This document shows, one piece after another, positions 1 to 13,900 of a stretch of DNA of 64,000 nt (the first letter of the stretch is position 1; each line of letters starts with the position of its first letter). The stretch lies in NCBI RefSeq assembly GCF_963678975.1, contig NC_089281.1:10255277-10319276 (forward strand), read 5' to 3'. The notes beneath the pieces were generated by a model that saw only the letters and a program-made list of their open reading frames with translations, had not been told where the DNA came from and made no database searches. Source of the DNA: Dysidea avara (lineage: Eukaryota > Porifera > Demospongiae > Dictyoceratida > Dysideidae). A program made the position numbers and the translations under genes.

Positions 1-2589
1 TCATAAACATGAACCATATAAAAACTTGTACAAGAACACCATGAAATGCACTATATGTGGTGTAACTAATAAACGTGTGCACTATGAAGTAGCTACTTTA
101 AGGTACTTGGTATCGATACTTGTACTTGCAGATACTTCCCAGCTGAGTATTTGGTATTTGAAGTGTCGGTAAAAAGTGGAATCAGTACAGCCCTAATACT
201 AGTGTATGGATTTTATAGTGCTGTCAAAAGTTGTGTTGCTATTTATGTTCTATTAAAATAATTGAAGTATGTAAATCAATGGGGTTCAATTCTAGGAACA
301 AAGACTATAAATGTCCATAGTACTCTTAGTATTGCAGTTGCTCTGTTTTCTTGGCACTAAAATTTCATTCAGGGTGTGGGATCGTACATAAGTAGAGGTG
401 TAATTATTGGACTGTTAACTCCCTCAAACCTCATTTTCTCAACATAATAACAAATTTGCACAAATATTGCGGCATATTGGTTATCAGGGATACTCCTATA
501 TATTGTGGTAGCTATATCAGGACTATTATTAGGAGCCCACCATCAAAGCACTCATTAATTTTTAATACTGACAAGTGTGAGGAATGTTACAAGCTAGTAC
601 AATAAAAAGTACTTAAACAAGTGGGATCATCACTGAAGTGCAAATTTAATTTCTACTTTTGTTCTTCAGATGATGATGATCCAAGCAGTAATGATCCCTG
701 TAACTTGTAAAATTCCTACTTCTTATTGTAAACCTAATTCATCATTAGTGAACATCTATAGCACTGCAGCAAAAGAAAGAGCAATACCAGTGCTAGACAG
801 TTGGAACAGTGATAGACTCGATTTGTACAGCAACAGTACAGCAAATAAATTACGGGTGCTTAAATAGTCAATCATAACTTACAACTGAAACAAGCTACAA
901 AGATGGGACTTGGCTCAATCTGTAAACCATGAACTAGAAAATCTATCAAAGGTATGGTGTTTTCCCTGTACTCCTCCATGTTGACTAAGAAGAAGGCAGA
1001 AATGACAACAGTAAACGTTATTCTACCGCATCATAACTAAGTGCCCATAACTCATGTATGCTTTGCTGTACAAACAAGAAACAAAGATTTTCTTACTCTC
1101 CATGGACAGGTGAATCCAGTGGTATATAGGTTTTATTGATTTGAGCTTCATTTCAGTGCGTACCAAAACAATCATAATTTTTTATGTAACATGCATATTT
1201 TTACCCAGTGTATTTCAATATGTTTTTATAGCAGAGCAGAATTTTCTGAAAACAGCCAGTTTTCACTCAGTGGGACATAATTACTGATAAACAATGTATA
1301 TGTAGCTGTTTTGTACTACAGCTGTATGTTAGTCTACACTGTTGGATGCATGGTGTAGATGATATGTAACATCAAACCAAGAGTACATAATATATCCCTC
1401 CTCTATTATTATGTACTCTTAAATCAAACCAAACCACTGGTATACTACTGCGAATTAACCCTTGTGCTGTCAGCAAAACAAAGTGGGAAGCTTGTGATGC
1501 ATACATTGTACTCTACATAGTACAGCCCATAGACACCTGTTGAATTTAAGCGATGTCTAACAGCAAAAAAATCAGGCTCATAGCCTTAGCAGTTATTGAA
1601 TTATACCTGTCTGAAGGCATTGGTAAGTAAGTCAGTGAGTCAGTCAATAGAAAATTCCAGTAAGTAAAATTTTGCAACAACTTACTGAAAGCTGGTTGCA
1701 CTGAAAGCACTTTAAGCACTTTGAGCTTGATTGTAACTACCAGGGCATAGTGGAGCTGGTTTCTCGTCAATAGTTTTTTTTTGTCGTAAGGTGTGATCTT
1801 CATGATCCCACCATGCGCTGTATGAGCTTTTCCCAATACTTTTGATCATCCTAGTGTACAGTATGGCTTGGGTGTGAGATTGTCTGCTGATTGAGAAGCT
1901 ATAGATATTTGTACCCTTATTAGTACATTTCTAGAGAACCTTTAAATGCTAGTGCTTTTTATTGAAGTTGATTATATATATACAGTACTACATTTCTCTA
2001 AGGCAATTGTTTACAAGAATTCTGAAGGATAAACTCGTCCTTCATATTCCATAAGCTCATGATGTAGGCCCATCATGACGCAAATAAAAATGTTGATATA
2101 GTTTAGAGATTTTGAGGCCCATAAGCTCTATGTGTAGTTTGTGTGTAAGCCATAATTTCTCATTTTATACCACATGCAGTTCTCAAAACAAATACCATAT
2201 AGTTGGAAATTTTCAAGGGACGAAACTTTCACGAATTTTGTGAGTAATGATAGCTTCGTGAAAATATAATTGTGAAATTTTTTAGGTTTATACACATAGC
2301 TAATACTCTACCAAAACCATTTTCTAGACTTTCGTGAATTAAAAACACATTTTATATAGTTTCACAAAAATTTCATCCCTTGAAAACTTCCCACTATACG
2401 GTATACAATAACTATCCAACTATAGTACTGCTCAAGGGTGAACTTTACAATAACAGTCTTATTCACTACTGTAAATAGTATCACACTGCAATAAAGGTGT
2501 ACTTTTACCTAGTTGATGAAATACTGCACATCATTATGTATCTGCATGGATTTGTGTTAATTCTTATACACCATGTACATGTATCACAG
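1..2589. other. No gene seen; scattered repeat fragments
   Basis: No exon with recognisable protein similarity was found on either strand. Bases near 100-200 resemble the terminal part of the GATACC-type MITE seen at 28912-29565. Bases 1571-1658 belong to a dispersed repeat that recurs near 45391. If the MARC copy that begins at 2590 has first and second exons, they are not visible here and would lie left of the window. Confidence 0.5.
1571..1658 (+). repeat. Dispersed repeat with GTCA-type tail, copy 1
   Basis: This segment aligns by eye, same orientation, with 45391-45478. Both contain TAGCCTTAGC, a GTCTGAAGGCAT block, a short run of AGTCAGTC units and AGAAAATTCC. The shared order suggests two members of a dispersed family, probably the 3' part of a transposable element. 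The family was not identified. Confidence 0.55.
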
Positions 2590-5500
2590 TGATAGTGATG
2601 GTTGCATAAGTGGAGAAGGTCAAGATGTTGGTGATGAAGCCAGTCTGTGGTTTAGCAAGTATCTTGGGATAGAGTGTAGAATGTACTATATGTCACCATC
2701 TCATCAACCAAGATACTGATCACAATGTTTACGGACCTCTAGGAAAGCCTGGTGAACAGGTTAGTCTAATGAGGTAGTATTACACCAATAATTGGATCAG
2801 CTATATATCAGGAGAATTCTATATTGTTCCAGTGTATCACATTGGTATATGAGGAAAATAAGCAGTAGATGCAGATATTCAAGAAGTACAAATTTGTATA
2901 CTCCAAAACATATTTATAAACTTTTCTTGGTGTCCAACATTGCTAATGCTGGCCAATTTCTTGAAAAAACAAGTGGTCCTTAATGTATTTGATTAGCTAC
3001 AATTATACTGGTTTGAAAATATTATTTAGTGTCAACTATTGGAATTTTAGCTGAATCTCATGTCGGTGCAACATAGTATATGTACAAATTTCCATCTCTA
3101 AAACACAGTTGTAAGTTTCTTCCTTTTAGCAATGTATATGAATCTTCTTTTTTTTACTGTTAGACATCATTTGCTAACACAAGTTCCTTGCTGGTTGTGA
3201 CAGAAAATGCTCTAGATGATCTCAATTCTCGTCTCCAAACTCAGCTACTACCTATTGACAGGTTCAGAGGTAACATTGTATTGAGACTACCAGAGGATGG
3301 CTCAGCTGCTGGTAGAAAATATCCTGAAGTGAGATGTGCAAAATATTTTGTACTACCCCTGTAGTATTTTAGTGTTTCCTTTATGACAATTGGTATAATC
3401 AAACATAAGTGTGTCTTTAGTGTGATGTGAAATGTAGCTGCAATTAAAATTTTTTCTAACTGACTACCTACCAGATGTTTTCAGAAAAGAGTAGCTTGAT
3501 TTCTTCACTGTTCGATGTCGCTTGGACCCAAGATATGCCTTTTCACCAACATCAGTAGCTACAATGCATTCATTGTGTACCTACCACTGTCCTCCTTTGT
3601 GTGCTATTTCTTTTCTGAAAGGTGTCATTTGTGGTAGTGCATTTTGTATGCCTTCTGTTGCATAGCTGTAGTGGAAACCCCTTTTCAAATAATATTTCAC
3701 CATGTCTCCATATATATATTATATTGTTCTTTGAATGTAGAGCTATGTAATGGAAGAATTGATTAATGATTGTAGAAAAACCTTTTCAGTGGTTTTGTAG
3801 AAAAATCAGATTTAAAAAGCATTGAGTTGTATCAAGATTTTATGTACTCTTTGTTGCATTATTCAAATGTTCTCTCTATATAGAAAAAAAGTCCCAAAGC
3901 CAGCTAAAAATAAAACAAGAATTACCCATAACAGGGGTGTATCCAGGGGTTTCAGGAAACCCTTTGGAGTTTACACACTGCTGAAACATCGGGAAATTTA
4001 AACTTCAGTTTTAGGGCAGATTGTATCGATGGTGGGATTAATCGTAATTGTCTCTGAACATTGTGATGTTTATATGTATTATTAAAATGTGCATTAGTAA
4101 ATTCAAAATGGTGGTGCATGCTGTTGTGGAAGAACACAGTCTGGAAAACAAGCCTACACTTCTGAGACAGTTCAATATGTAAATAAATCTTACTATGTAG
4201 TTAAAAAGCTTACCTGTTAGAAACTGTTGAATTTTTAAGGATATTATTATTCATTATGCTGTTTGTATTAAACAGTAACTACCTTTGGCCTTAATGTGTT
4301 GAACAACTTCACCGTGTGTTGTTAAAATAAATAGCTCATACAAAGTTGCACATACACAATGCTATTGATGTATATGAGTTATAACATCATGATACTTATC
4401 ATAATCGTGGTATGTTGCATCCTACAATCATGAAAGTAGCAAAATGTCATAATTGCTCAGCCCTATTCAGTTTACAGAATCTTAAATCTACTGTACTATG
4501 AAACAGGACACATTTTAAACCTTTATCTTAGTTATAGTTTCTCACATGATAGCAACACTTGTAGCATTGTTCTGAACAATAGTGGATTAAAAGATCAAGA
4601 TACTCTAGTAGGTAATATAACTACTCTAAATAACAGTCACTTGTAGCCTAATTTTAGCTTGCAAATACAAAAGAATCATTGTCTCTACTATAACAACCAA
4701 GCTGTAAATAAGGGTACAGCCATCAAAAAAGCTAGATAGAAAAAGTTGTGAAATTCAATGTGGTGGTCAAGAAATTGCTGTGTTAGTGCTGATAATGACA
4801 GCATCGCATATTGACAATATATCATTGCAGCCTTTTCTTGGCTACCACCTTTTGATTTCACTTCTTTCCCTCTATGGTCACACCTTTTTACAGCTTGGCT
4901 CTTTTGGTAGTGTGTGTATTTATTGCTTAGGACTCTTGGACACATTTTACAGTGGGATCTGTCAAGCTACGTGTTCAGAGACCTTGTACTAGGTATGTAT
5001 ATAGTGTTCACTAATCATTTGTGCATGCAATAATAAGAATAAGGCATGCATTAAATTGAGAAGTCACTAGTAGAGACTATTTAGCGCAATTTGATCATGC
5101 AGTATACTGAAAGGTTGACTGTATGTACTGAGTGCAAAACAATCTTCTATTATCATTATATCAATAAAACAAATTACAAATCTATAATGGATCTCATAGT
5201 GTCTTATGGTTTTTCAGTATAAGGCACAGGCATTTATACCACCAAAGTGATGAGGCTCTAAAGGGCCTGACTACATGATACTATCTGTATTAAAATTCTA
5301 TATTACTTGTACAACAGTATGGTCTGTACTGTAGTGCTGTAATCTGTAGCGTACTAGCCTACCCTCTGCGCATGCAATTATAAATGAAAAGTGATGATTG
5401 CACTATATTTGTTTTTAATTTCTATGGGGGCAGTTGGAAAAGGTGGACATGGTTAGACATGAAACATTTTCAAAATATATTTTTACATTGATAGAATAGT

Positions 5501-6262
5501 TGATTTTCATACCCCATGTTGTTTTGTACGCTAGTCTCTACTTCCAGACCCTGATGTAATGTTGTCTTCACATACTGCATACAGCTCAATCTTAAGTCAC
5601 GTTCTAGGCTAGTTTCAGCTGATTTGATATTGATGCCTTTAGCTATTAACAGTTGAGTAGCTGTATAACTTATCCATTTCTCATAGGCCTTTGCTCAGTT
5701 GTTCACTCAACTGCCAAACAAGCTTCAAAATGTGTATACTCGGCATCTCTATCAGTCAACCTTCTGCTAGTCATAAAATACATAAAACCAGTTAAAGCAT
5801 CATGCACTACAGAAAATATAGCATTTGGATGTGGTGTGGTCTCAAGCCTAGTATTTCCTCATGCTACATTAGTCTCCCTCCCTCATGCTATACTTTGCGT
5901 ATTGCACTTGTTTGCTGTGTTTTAACTAGTATGTAAATATCAATACATAACTTTCCTTAGACTGATCTCACCCACTCGCTTTGTTTACCATACAACTTTC
6001 TATAACTTTTTGTACACTACATGCATTTCAACATATAATAAATGTTGTTTATAGATGTGTAAAAACAACAGTTGACCAGGAAGAAGGAGTACTGAAGGGA
6101 CCAGAGCCACTGAAGACACTGAGGACTTACAGAATGTATAGTAGAAGTAATAAAATACTCCAGAGTAGGCAAAATGGAATATTTGGCATATGCTGTGCTG
6201 TTTTAGAAGGAGGAACCATTTCAATTGGTGATGGTGTATATGTACCATACAGTATATTTTAA
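2590..6262 (+). pseudogene. Broken MARC (MOSC-domain) copy, exons 3-6
   Basis: Four exons match exons 3-6 of the intact MARC gene at 10988-23464: 2590-2759, 3164-3328, 4931-4992 and 6055-6262. The last three have exactly the lengths of their counterparts (165, 62 and 208 nt), with the same phases and conserved donors (GTGAGA and GTATGT). They encode the MOSC core, including the LDDLNSRL block and the Arg-Cys pair that in MARC proteins supplies the molybdenum-binding cysteine. The third exon differs: relative to the intact copy it has a 6-nt insertion near 2590 and a 5-nt deletion at about 2718, which places TGA in frame at 2717-2719. Unless a splice variant skips this, the product is truncated. 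Exons 1-2 were not found in the window. A sequencing or assembly error is the main alternative to a pseudogene. Confidence 0.7.
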
Positions 6263-6956
6263 TTTGTTTTACTTTATCATACAGATTGGGCCTTACGTAC
6301 ATCAACTAATGTATCACTCAGTCTGACCGTAAGAGGGAAAAACAACTTTGCTTGATGCCTTGTATACACATACATAACTAAACACTGTGAAACATTCCTT
6401 TGTGCCTTGGATAAAATGTAGTCTTTCAGGACTGCTATAGGATTGGAAACTAGCTCATTACAATATTGAAGTAATTGACCAGTAATTGCAGCTGTATGCT
6501 TCTTAGCTACTGATTTCATCATATAAACTAGGTATACAGTATGCTTATAGTCAGCTCAAGGAATGATTATAATTATTATTATTGTCAGTAAACTGCAGTG
6601 CACATAATGTGTGTGTCAACAAATCAAACGATGTTGCATTTATGTAGATGATGATTACCCTGCCTATCAAAAAGCTTTTATTATGATAATCACTTACAAA
6701 AAGTTCACAATATACTAACTCTTCACAACACTTGACTTTACCTGTTCATGCGTGTATCACTAGTATTCTGATCTATTATGTCATTAGTAATTGTTACATC
6801 ACATAATATCATCCACCCTACCTGTGGTCTCCTCCCCTTGTCTTGCAAGTTGATTGCCATCTTATTCACTACCATGTGCTCTATCCTTTCCATTCAGTAG
6901 AATGTTTTGCTATTGTGTCCATTATAAAATGATAGCTATACAATATAGCTTCTTAC

Positions 6957-7327
6957 CTCTGGTCTTCTCTTTAACATGGTCATTGATATCTTTACATCAT
7001 TATCATTCTTGTACTCATTATTAACAGTAACTTCTTCACAGATCCCATGATCCACAGCTGACTTTAGAATCAGACAAGCTCCCTCCACAGTAATAGGATT
7101 ACCCATCAAAAATAAAACCCGAAGGCAACTATTGTTGGGTAGCAATGCTTCTGAAAGTGATCTCACTCCAGTAAAAGTGATACCACATCTACTAGCATAC
7201 AATTCACCAATCTGACTACTATCAACTTGCAATATGGCAGCAATTCCATTATCTCCAATGTCATTCCGTGATATGTTCAATTCTTGCAGTGAATACTTTT
7301 GCAACACTTCACAAATACAAATAGCAC
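6957..7327 (-). CDS. Leucine-rich-repeat exon (RI/NLR-type), partial gene
   Basis: An open exon of 371 nt is bounded by an acceptor (CTGCAG, about 7328-7333) and a donor (GAG then GTAAGA at 6956). It encodes about 123 residues with ribonuclease-inhibitor-type leucine-rich repeats. The signatures LQELNISRNDIGDNG and LRVLFLMGNPITVEGA are visible, each followed by a helical segment. Such repeats are common in NLR-like immune receptors and RNase-inhibitor-like scaffolds of invertebrates. No NACHT, death or membrane segment was found nearby, so the parent protein is unknown. If the donor is not used, the frame stays open to a stop at about 6936. Downstream on the same strand, an 81-codon open frame at 6277-6522 could be another exon, but nothing confirms it. 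The gene may be a fragment. Confidence 0.55.
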
Positions 7328-7333
7328 CTGCAG

Positions 7334-8168
7334 TGTGATACAGTGATGACCACTATAGTTACACACTATTAAATTTTTATCCAAACACATGCAAGCAATT
7401 TTAAAATAATTATTTTTATGCTATTTTAAGGTTATTTATTTATACACAGTTTCAGAGATACAGACTTATGGACCACCCATGGTCCCAAGGAGTTTGGATA
7501 ATTGAGGTTCCAGTGTGCCTTGACACATGTCCTGGGGTGATAGAGAAAGGGGACTGTAGCCCCTGTCTAAAAGATTATGGAGCGGTTTGCCCCCTAAAAT
7601 TATCTATAGCTGTCATGATTAAGAGCCTAGCTCAATAGCATCAATAATTCGAGATACTCAAATAGAGCAGTCACAGTATTCTTCAGAGGAGCAGTGTAGC
7701 AAGCTATGATAAATAAGGAGATATAGTGTGGAGGGCAGCTATTGTCAGCAGGTAGTTACCTTTTTTTCAGCCCCCCCCTCCCCCCTAAATAAAGGTGTCA
7801 CTTCCGCCCCTGCATGCACGTGGTGAAGCCATTGGTGATAAAAAGTAAAGCCGGCCATAGGTTTTTTTTCTAAAAAGTAGTTCTATCTACTTCAAGTATA
7901 GGGCTGAAATTTACAGAATGTAAAACTTTAAAGGTGGGTATTGCTATATATAGTAAGGTATGTGTTCCTATTATGAGTCAGGGGGTATTATGGGTCACCC
8001 TTGCAAAACCTAATAAAACGCTTGCTGTAGAAAATAAAGTCTATAACTATCTACCTACGCATTAACTTGAAGCAAGTAAACAAAACCCTATTATGCTCTA
8101 TTTATATGCACGAGCAAGTATTGTTAAATGCTGCATTTTAATTTTCTTTGATAAACAAAGCAAGTGCA
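7334..8168. other. No gene seen; repeat relics
   Basis: This non-coding stretch includes a motif around 7490-7520 (GGTCCCAAGGAGTTTGGATA-like) that recurs in degraded form near 47480. This suggests relics of a pogo/Tigger-like element. One copy of the dispersed ATACTC..ATAGAGCAGTCA motif lies near 7652. Confidence 0.35.
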
Positions 8169-9125
8169 CTGGTGGCGTAGCTACCATTGAGGCAACCGAG
8201 GCAGCTGCCTCGGTAAAAATTCTCAACAACAGGCTGAGCAGGCCCACCCCTGATTTTCTACTCAAACCTTTATACTACTAGACAGCATTGCTGTACCACA
8301 CACGCTCGACCACACATCATCATGATAGAATCTATGGCTGTAGTACTAAGCAGGGCCAGAGCCTACAGTGACACGGTGCTGGACCGCTTTTCAGCTACTT
8401 GAATTTGTAAAAGATTGAGATACTCTAATAGAGCAGTCAACGTAATATACTCTAATAGAGCATTCAGTACAGATTAGCCACTGTTCTCATTACACTGCTT
8501 GGTCTGAATTGTTTACATTTATATTAATTGTATTAAATTACTTTTCAAAAGTTCCAATGAGTCAACTGCATGACATTGCAGTGAGCTAATTGATCATGCA
8601 AATCATGCAGTTACAATAAAAAATAGCCTCCACATGTCATTTCAAAGCATATATTTTTTAAATTTTCCCTGAGGGAGCATGCCCCCAGACTCCCTAGCTT
8701 GACATGCTTAGCACATGCAGTTGATCATCACATGAAAGAGATAATCTCTGACTTAAATATCACATCAGATCAATAAAAAGTATAGTGCGCACGACTATGA
8801 CCTCTGTTGGAGTCCATGGATGGCCTGACCACTCAACAATCTCTGGAGTAATTCAGTTTTTTGTGCTGGTTGAATGCAATTAAACTAGTTTAATAATTGA
8901 AGCATGGTATACTGTATAGCATTAACTAAGCTGGAGCATTACTTATGACATGTAGAAAAACAGTTTCTTCCATCCAACCAGAGTCAACCTGCAAATGTTG
9001 TACCACCCATGCTTGAAAGCATTTGTGAATTACTAGGTAATCAGTTGAGTCAGAAGCAGACCCTTTCAATTAGGTCAATGTGTAAACTTTGCCTCGGTAA
9101 AGATTTATTCCTGGCTATGCCACTG
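8169..9125. mobile_element. hAT-like non-autonomous DNA element
   Basis: The ends are imperfect inverted repeats: CTGGTGGCGTAGC on the left and GGCTATGCCACTG on the right, whose complement is CAGTGGCATAGCC. Flanks AAGTGCAC (8162-8169) and AAGTGAAC (9126-9133) match at 7 of 8 positions, as an aged 8-bp target duplication of the hAT superfamily would. The sequence CAGTGGCGTAGC is a common hAT terminus. No transposase frame is visible inside. A short cluster of the dispersed ATACTCTAATAGAG motif sits at about 8417-8467. Confidence 0.5.
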
Positions 9126-9597
9126 AAGTGAACATGTGGTGGAGACTGTTCTTAACGGAAACAGGTCTTAAAGGAAAAGTGTGAGAACATAACTTATAGG
9201 TAAATGTAGGCATAAACAACTTATGATAATTGCTCAGATAATTGTTACACATGCTTGTCAGCTTTGCTCTCATTCATGTGACTGTAGACTGATCCTCAAG
9301 TGGTGCAGTGTGAGGTGCAGTGACTCCATCGCAAAGGCTTATTATTCGCATTGAAGAAGCCATTTATAATTTACATTTTAAATAAATTTATCAGCCACTT
9401 CTTCAATTATATATGGCGCAGGCGGTGTACATTGTTAAAAGTGATCACTCAGGTTAAGGGTTAAGCCTTACTAATGGCTTAGATATTTGCCTTTGTTTTG
9501 TCTGAATGAAGACATGATTAAGCAGAACCATGCATGAGTCGATCGTGAGTATGCTTATGTGCATAAACACACAAACTTTTATGGTAAACTGAATGTG

Positions 9598-10108
<511 letters not shown>

Positions 10109-10860
10109 TGACCAATTACAATTTCTTTTTATTGATGATACTGGAAGTGAGATGAAAGCTTAAGTGACTCAATATACCCACATATACCTTAGTCAATAAA
10201 AGCATGGAAATTAATATTTTTAATGTAGTTGGAGCAGCACAGCAGCACTGAAGGTCTGACAGCAAAGGAAAGTTATGGTTGTCAAACTCAGTGATATCTG
10301 GAATGGCTATAAAACTGACTGCCCGGGTCACATACCAATGCAGAAATATACCCTGGCACATGGAGGGGCGTACCATATAGCGTAAATATTTCAAGGGGCA
10401 AATTTTTTTGAGGATGAACAATGTTGCTAAAAATAAACTATTTTTACGGATTTGCCAAAATGTAATAGTAATAATTATATGGTTGATGTACATACCTCCT
10501 GAGTGGAGTATTTACTATTGTTGTACATATCTAAATCATATGTGTAATTGTGTATAGCTACATTGGTTGTTACTTAGTTAGTTAGTTAATTACAAGTGTG
10601 TGTGTGTGTGTGTGTGTGTGTAGCTATGTAAGCAATATGTCTTGAAATTTGTTTACTATAACCAAATTTCTTGGTAGAGTGTTCCAGAGTCTGATTGCTG
10701 ATGGTATAAAGGAATATCTATATACATCCACCTTGTGTAAGGTTGACCATGTGTATAATGGTAGAGTATAAGGTCTAAACATTTCAAGGATAAAATTTTT
10801 TTCTCTCCCAAAACCACGAAATTATCAAATTTTGAAATATTTAGGCATGAAGCCCAAAGT
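10109..10860. other. No gene seen; intergenic with a TG tract
   Basis: The stretch contains a (TG)n tract at about 10595-10622 and AT-rich sequence. Segments resembling TTTCAAGG..AAATTTTTT near 10390 and 10780 recall a similar repeat near 2205-2390. No convincing exon was found. Confidence 0.35.
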
Positions 10861-10877
10861 CACGTGAGCTTATAAAA
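10861..10877 (+). promoter_or_regulatory. E-box and TATA-like core promoter of the MARC gene
   Basis: GTCACGTGAG (CACGTG at 10861-10866) is followed by TATAAAA at 10871-10877, about 110 bp before the ATG at 10988. The E-box is of the type bound by USF/TFE bHLH-ZIP factors in animals. The spacing fits a start site near 10900, but no transcript evidence is available. Confidence 0.35.
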
Positions 10878-10987
10878 CAGCGCGTCCTCATCTTTAATTT
10901 TCGAGGCGCGTTCCGTTGGTAACCGCGTAGAAACCGAGGTAAAAAAACCAATAACACTTCGTCTGCTTTTATCTCGTAAGTAAATCC

Positions 10988-13900
10988 ATGACTAGTCGAG
11001 TAATAATAGGAGTGTCCGCTGCCAGTGTAGCGGCAGTCATCGGTGTATATCTATGGGGAAAATGGAAAAGCAGTAGAAAAGTCGCAGAGGTCACACAGTT
11101 ATACACCTACCCTATTAAATCTTGTCACCGTATTGAACTCACGACATCAGAGTGTAGTAGCAGAGGATTAAAATATGACAGGCGAGTTTCTTTAGGCAGA
11201 TTTATATAAAATAAACTGATACTGTGAATGCCAATGTTAGTAATCACATCTATGGTAATTAGCTTTTTTGAATCAATTAATTGTTGTGAACGCTGGGCAG
11301 GGATCAAATCCCAAGTCATGGCGTCTGTTATTATTCCATTATATATACAGGTGCTGGACAATAGCTAAAAAGGTGGAAGATGGGAACAAAATATTATCTC
11401 AGACTCAATACCCAAAGCTAGCAGCAGTGGTACCAGAATTACGGCCACTATCTAATGGGAAGATAGAGCTCCACATTACAGCACCTGGTATGTCATCACT
11501 GGTGGTACCAGAGGAACTTCCACCCAGTAGTCCTACTGTGGTGAGGTAATAATGACATATTGTGAAGTATGTACCAATAGAATACTGGTGTATGTACGAA
11601 ACAGCATGGATGTTTAGTAGTCGAGTGCTCTAAATAGTGTTAACGATTGAGTACTTGCTACTAGACTATCAGCAGGTAAAAACTTCAGGTGATACCAACA
11701 ATACACACTGCATTAAAGTACCAATGACTTCTATGCACGTAAGTGGCAAAGTGCATTAAATTCCACAAATTAAACTCCACAGATTACACACTGTCCTTCG
11801 TAATAAGTGTATTATACATGTGATGATAAATGATGGGATCTTAATGAGTACTTGAATTATACTATCCGTTTACCAAAATCCTTAATGAGCATTTGTAGCA
11901 TTTGTTTCATCCCTGCTAGTAACATGGTTAATCTGTTTTCATGGTACTTTCATTTGTAAAGATAAAGTCCAATTGTAGCATATTGAGTATTAGCGTGAAC
12001 AGATTCCTACTGCTGTACATTATTAACATTATCAGGAGCCCATGTTTGTCTTCTTTGTTGAGCTATGAGCATCACTACACATTGAGAAACCTTTATCAGT
12101 ATATTGTTTGAATCGAACCTATTCAATGAAATAAACTTGTTCTTCAGACTCCATGAGCTCCTGATCCTACTGTTCAGATATCAGAGAGATTTTCTTAGTC
12201 CCAGGAGTGTTGCTCTCAGCTGTATTCCCTCTTCCTGTACCATACAGTACTAATTGAGGTCTGTTACGGTACCATGGTCCAGCTGAGCATTTGGCCAGAC
12301 CACTTTTCAGCTACGTAGTTTTATACTCTAATAGAGCAGTCAGCTGCATTTTATGACAAAATATTCCTTTGAATTTCATGTGGCAACTATTGTACCATTA
12401 ACTTGTTGACTGTTTTGTACTTCCGGCCTGCACTATAATTATGTGTGCAGCATTTAAAAAAAAAAATTATTATTAAGGCTTTACAGCACAAGTGCTGAAG
12501 GTCTGTAGATATACACTTTCATTAGTAGTCTTCGCTTAGTGTCATTTCCAGATAAACTTTCCCATGAGAGCAAAGTATAAAATAAAAATCAGTTTGAACT
12601 AATTGCTACCGTAGCACAAAATTACCAGAACGTATACTCAATGCTTCAGCAAAAAGTTGAAAGAGACTTTATATTGGAAAAGTAGCCATCAGATCTGATT
12701 TCAGAACATCTATCTTTCAAGGGGAGTATGCCCCCCCCCCAAGTTTACATGCTTATTATGCATGCAGTTTGTATTCTGTCACATGAATCCATTAGATATT
12801 AATTTTGACGTAGCCTAGTGCTGAAACAATTATTCGGTTATTTGACTATTCGGTCGGCTTAACACTATTCCGTTCGTTAACACACTATTTGAATAATCGT
12901 TAGCACTTTGTACACTGTATTCAGATGGAAAAGCCAGCCTTGAAACTTAAGATTGTGAATGAAGTGATGTATCTATGCTGTAAAAATTCTATTTTAGAAA
13001 AGATAGAAATAGCTCCTAGGCTTTACCTTTGCAAACTTGTTGTCACGAGTCAATTCTAATTAATGACTAAACATACGTGCGTGCATATTACATTAGTATA
13101 CAGACAAATACTAAGTTAGTAATTTACTTAAACTATAAAGTTCTGTCATGTTACATCTTCTCCTCCTTTGATGAAGCTAGACCCTAGTTTGAGCTTCCAT
13201 CTGTTTCCTGAAAGGGCGTGGATGTCTCCGTAATTGGTAAGGACCCTTGGGTGATCTATCTAGGACTTGCTGCGTGGTAGACTCGGCCTCAGGTGTGGAA
13301 ACTGATCCATCACTACCACTTGAGACTTCTGCTTCTTCTATAGCCTTGTTTGATTCCTTATCAGTTATAACATCTGAAGGTGGCACATCAGTGATTTCCT
13401 CTTCTCTATCAACATCACTAGCTTGTAAACTATCGGGACTGTCTTCTCCATTAGACAACAAGTTCTGCACCCACTGAGGGACCTTGCTTAGCCCCTTCTG
13501 ATTGCCACCATACCAATAAAAGCCAGCAGGGAAAGCTACTGGACAATACTTGACCCTACTCTGGTGTATAGTGATCTGTTTGTCTTGTGGAAAATACACC
13601 TTTGCAACACTAATATCTGGACTGTTTATATCAGTAACGTGATATGGGCCATGCCATGGCCTCGACGATTTCCGGTTCTTACCACTCTCATCAGCAGGGA
13701 AACGTACTAATACCCATTCTCCAAGTTTGTAATTGATAGTCTTAGCCTTACGGTCATATTGGAGTTTGTACCTCTTCTGTGCTCTCTGAATGTTCTTAAC
13801 AGCAGTACTTCTTGCTGTAGAGACAGAGCTGTCGTTACCTGTTCCCTATAATCACTTATGTCTGACAAGTTAGATCTGGTGGGTGGTACAAAAGCTGCTT

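Noticed and set aside
2717-2719. TGA in the upstream MARC copy as a second selenocysteine codon
   Set aside because: The stop follows a 5-bp deletion relative to the intact copy, is not at a redox position, and the frame after it is not conserved.
6277-6522. An 81-codon minus-strand frame as a gene
   Set aside because: The composition is plausible, but there is no domain, no paralogue seen and no clear link to the leucine-rich-repeat exon. It is kept only as a possible exon in that entry.
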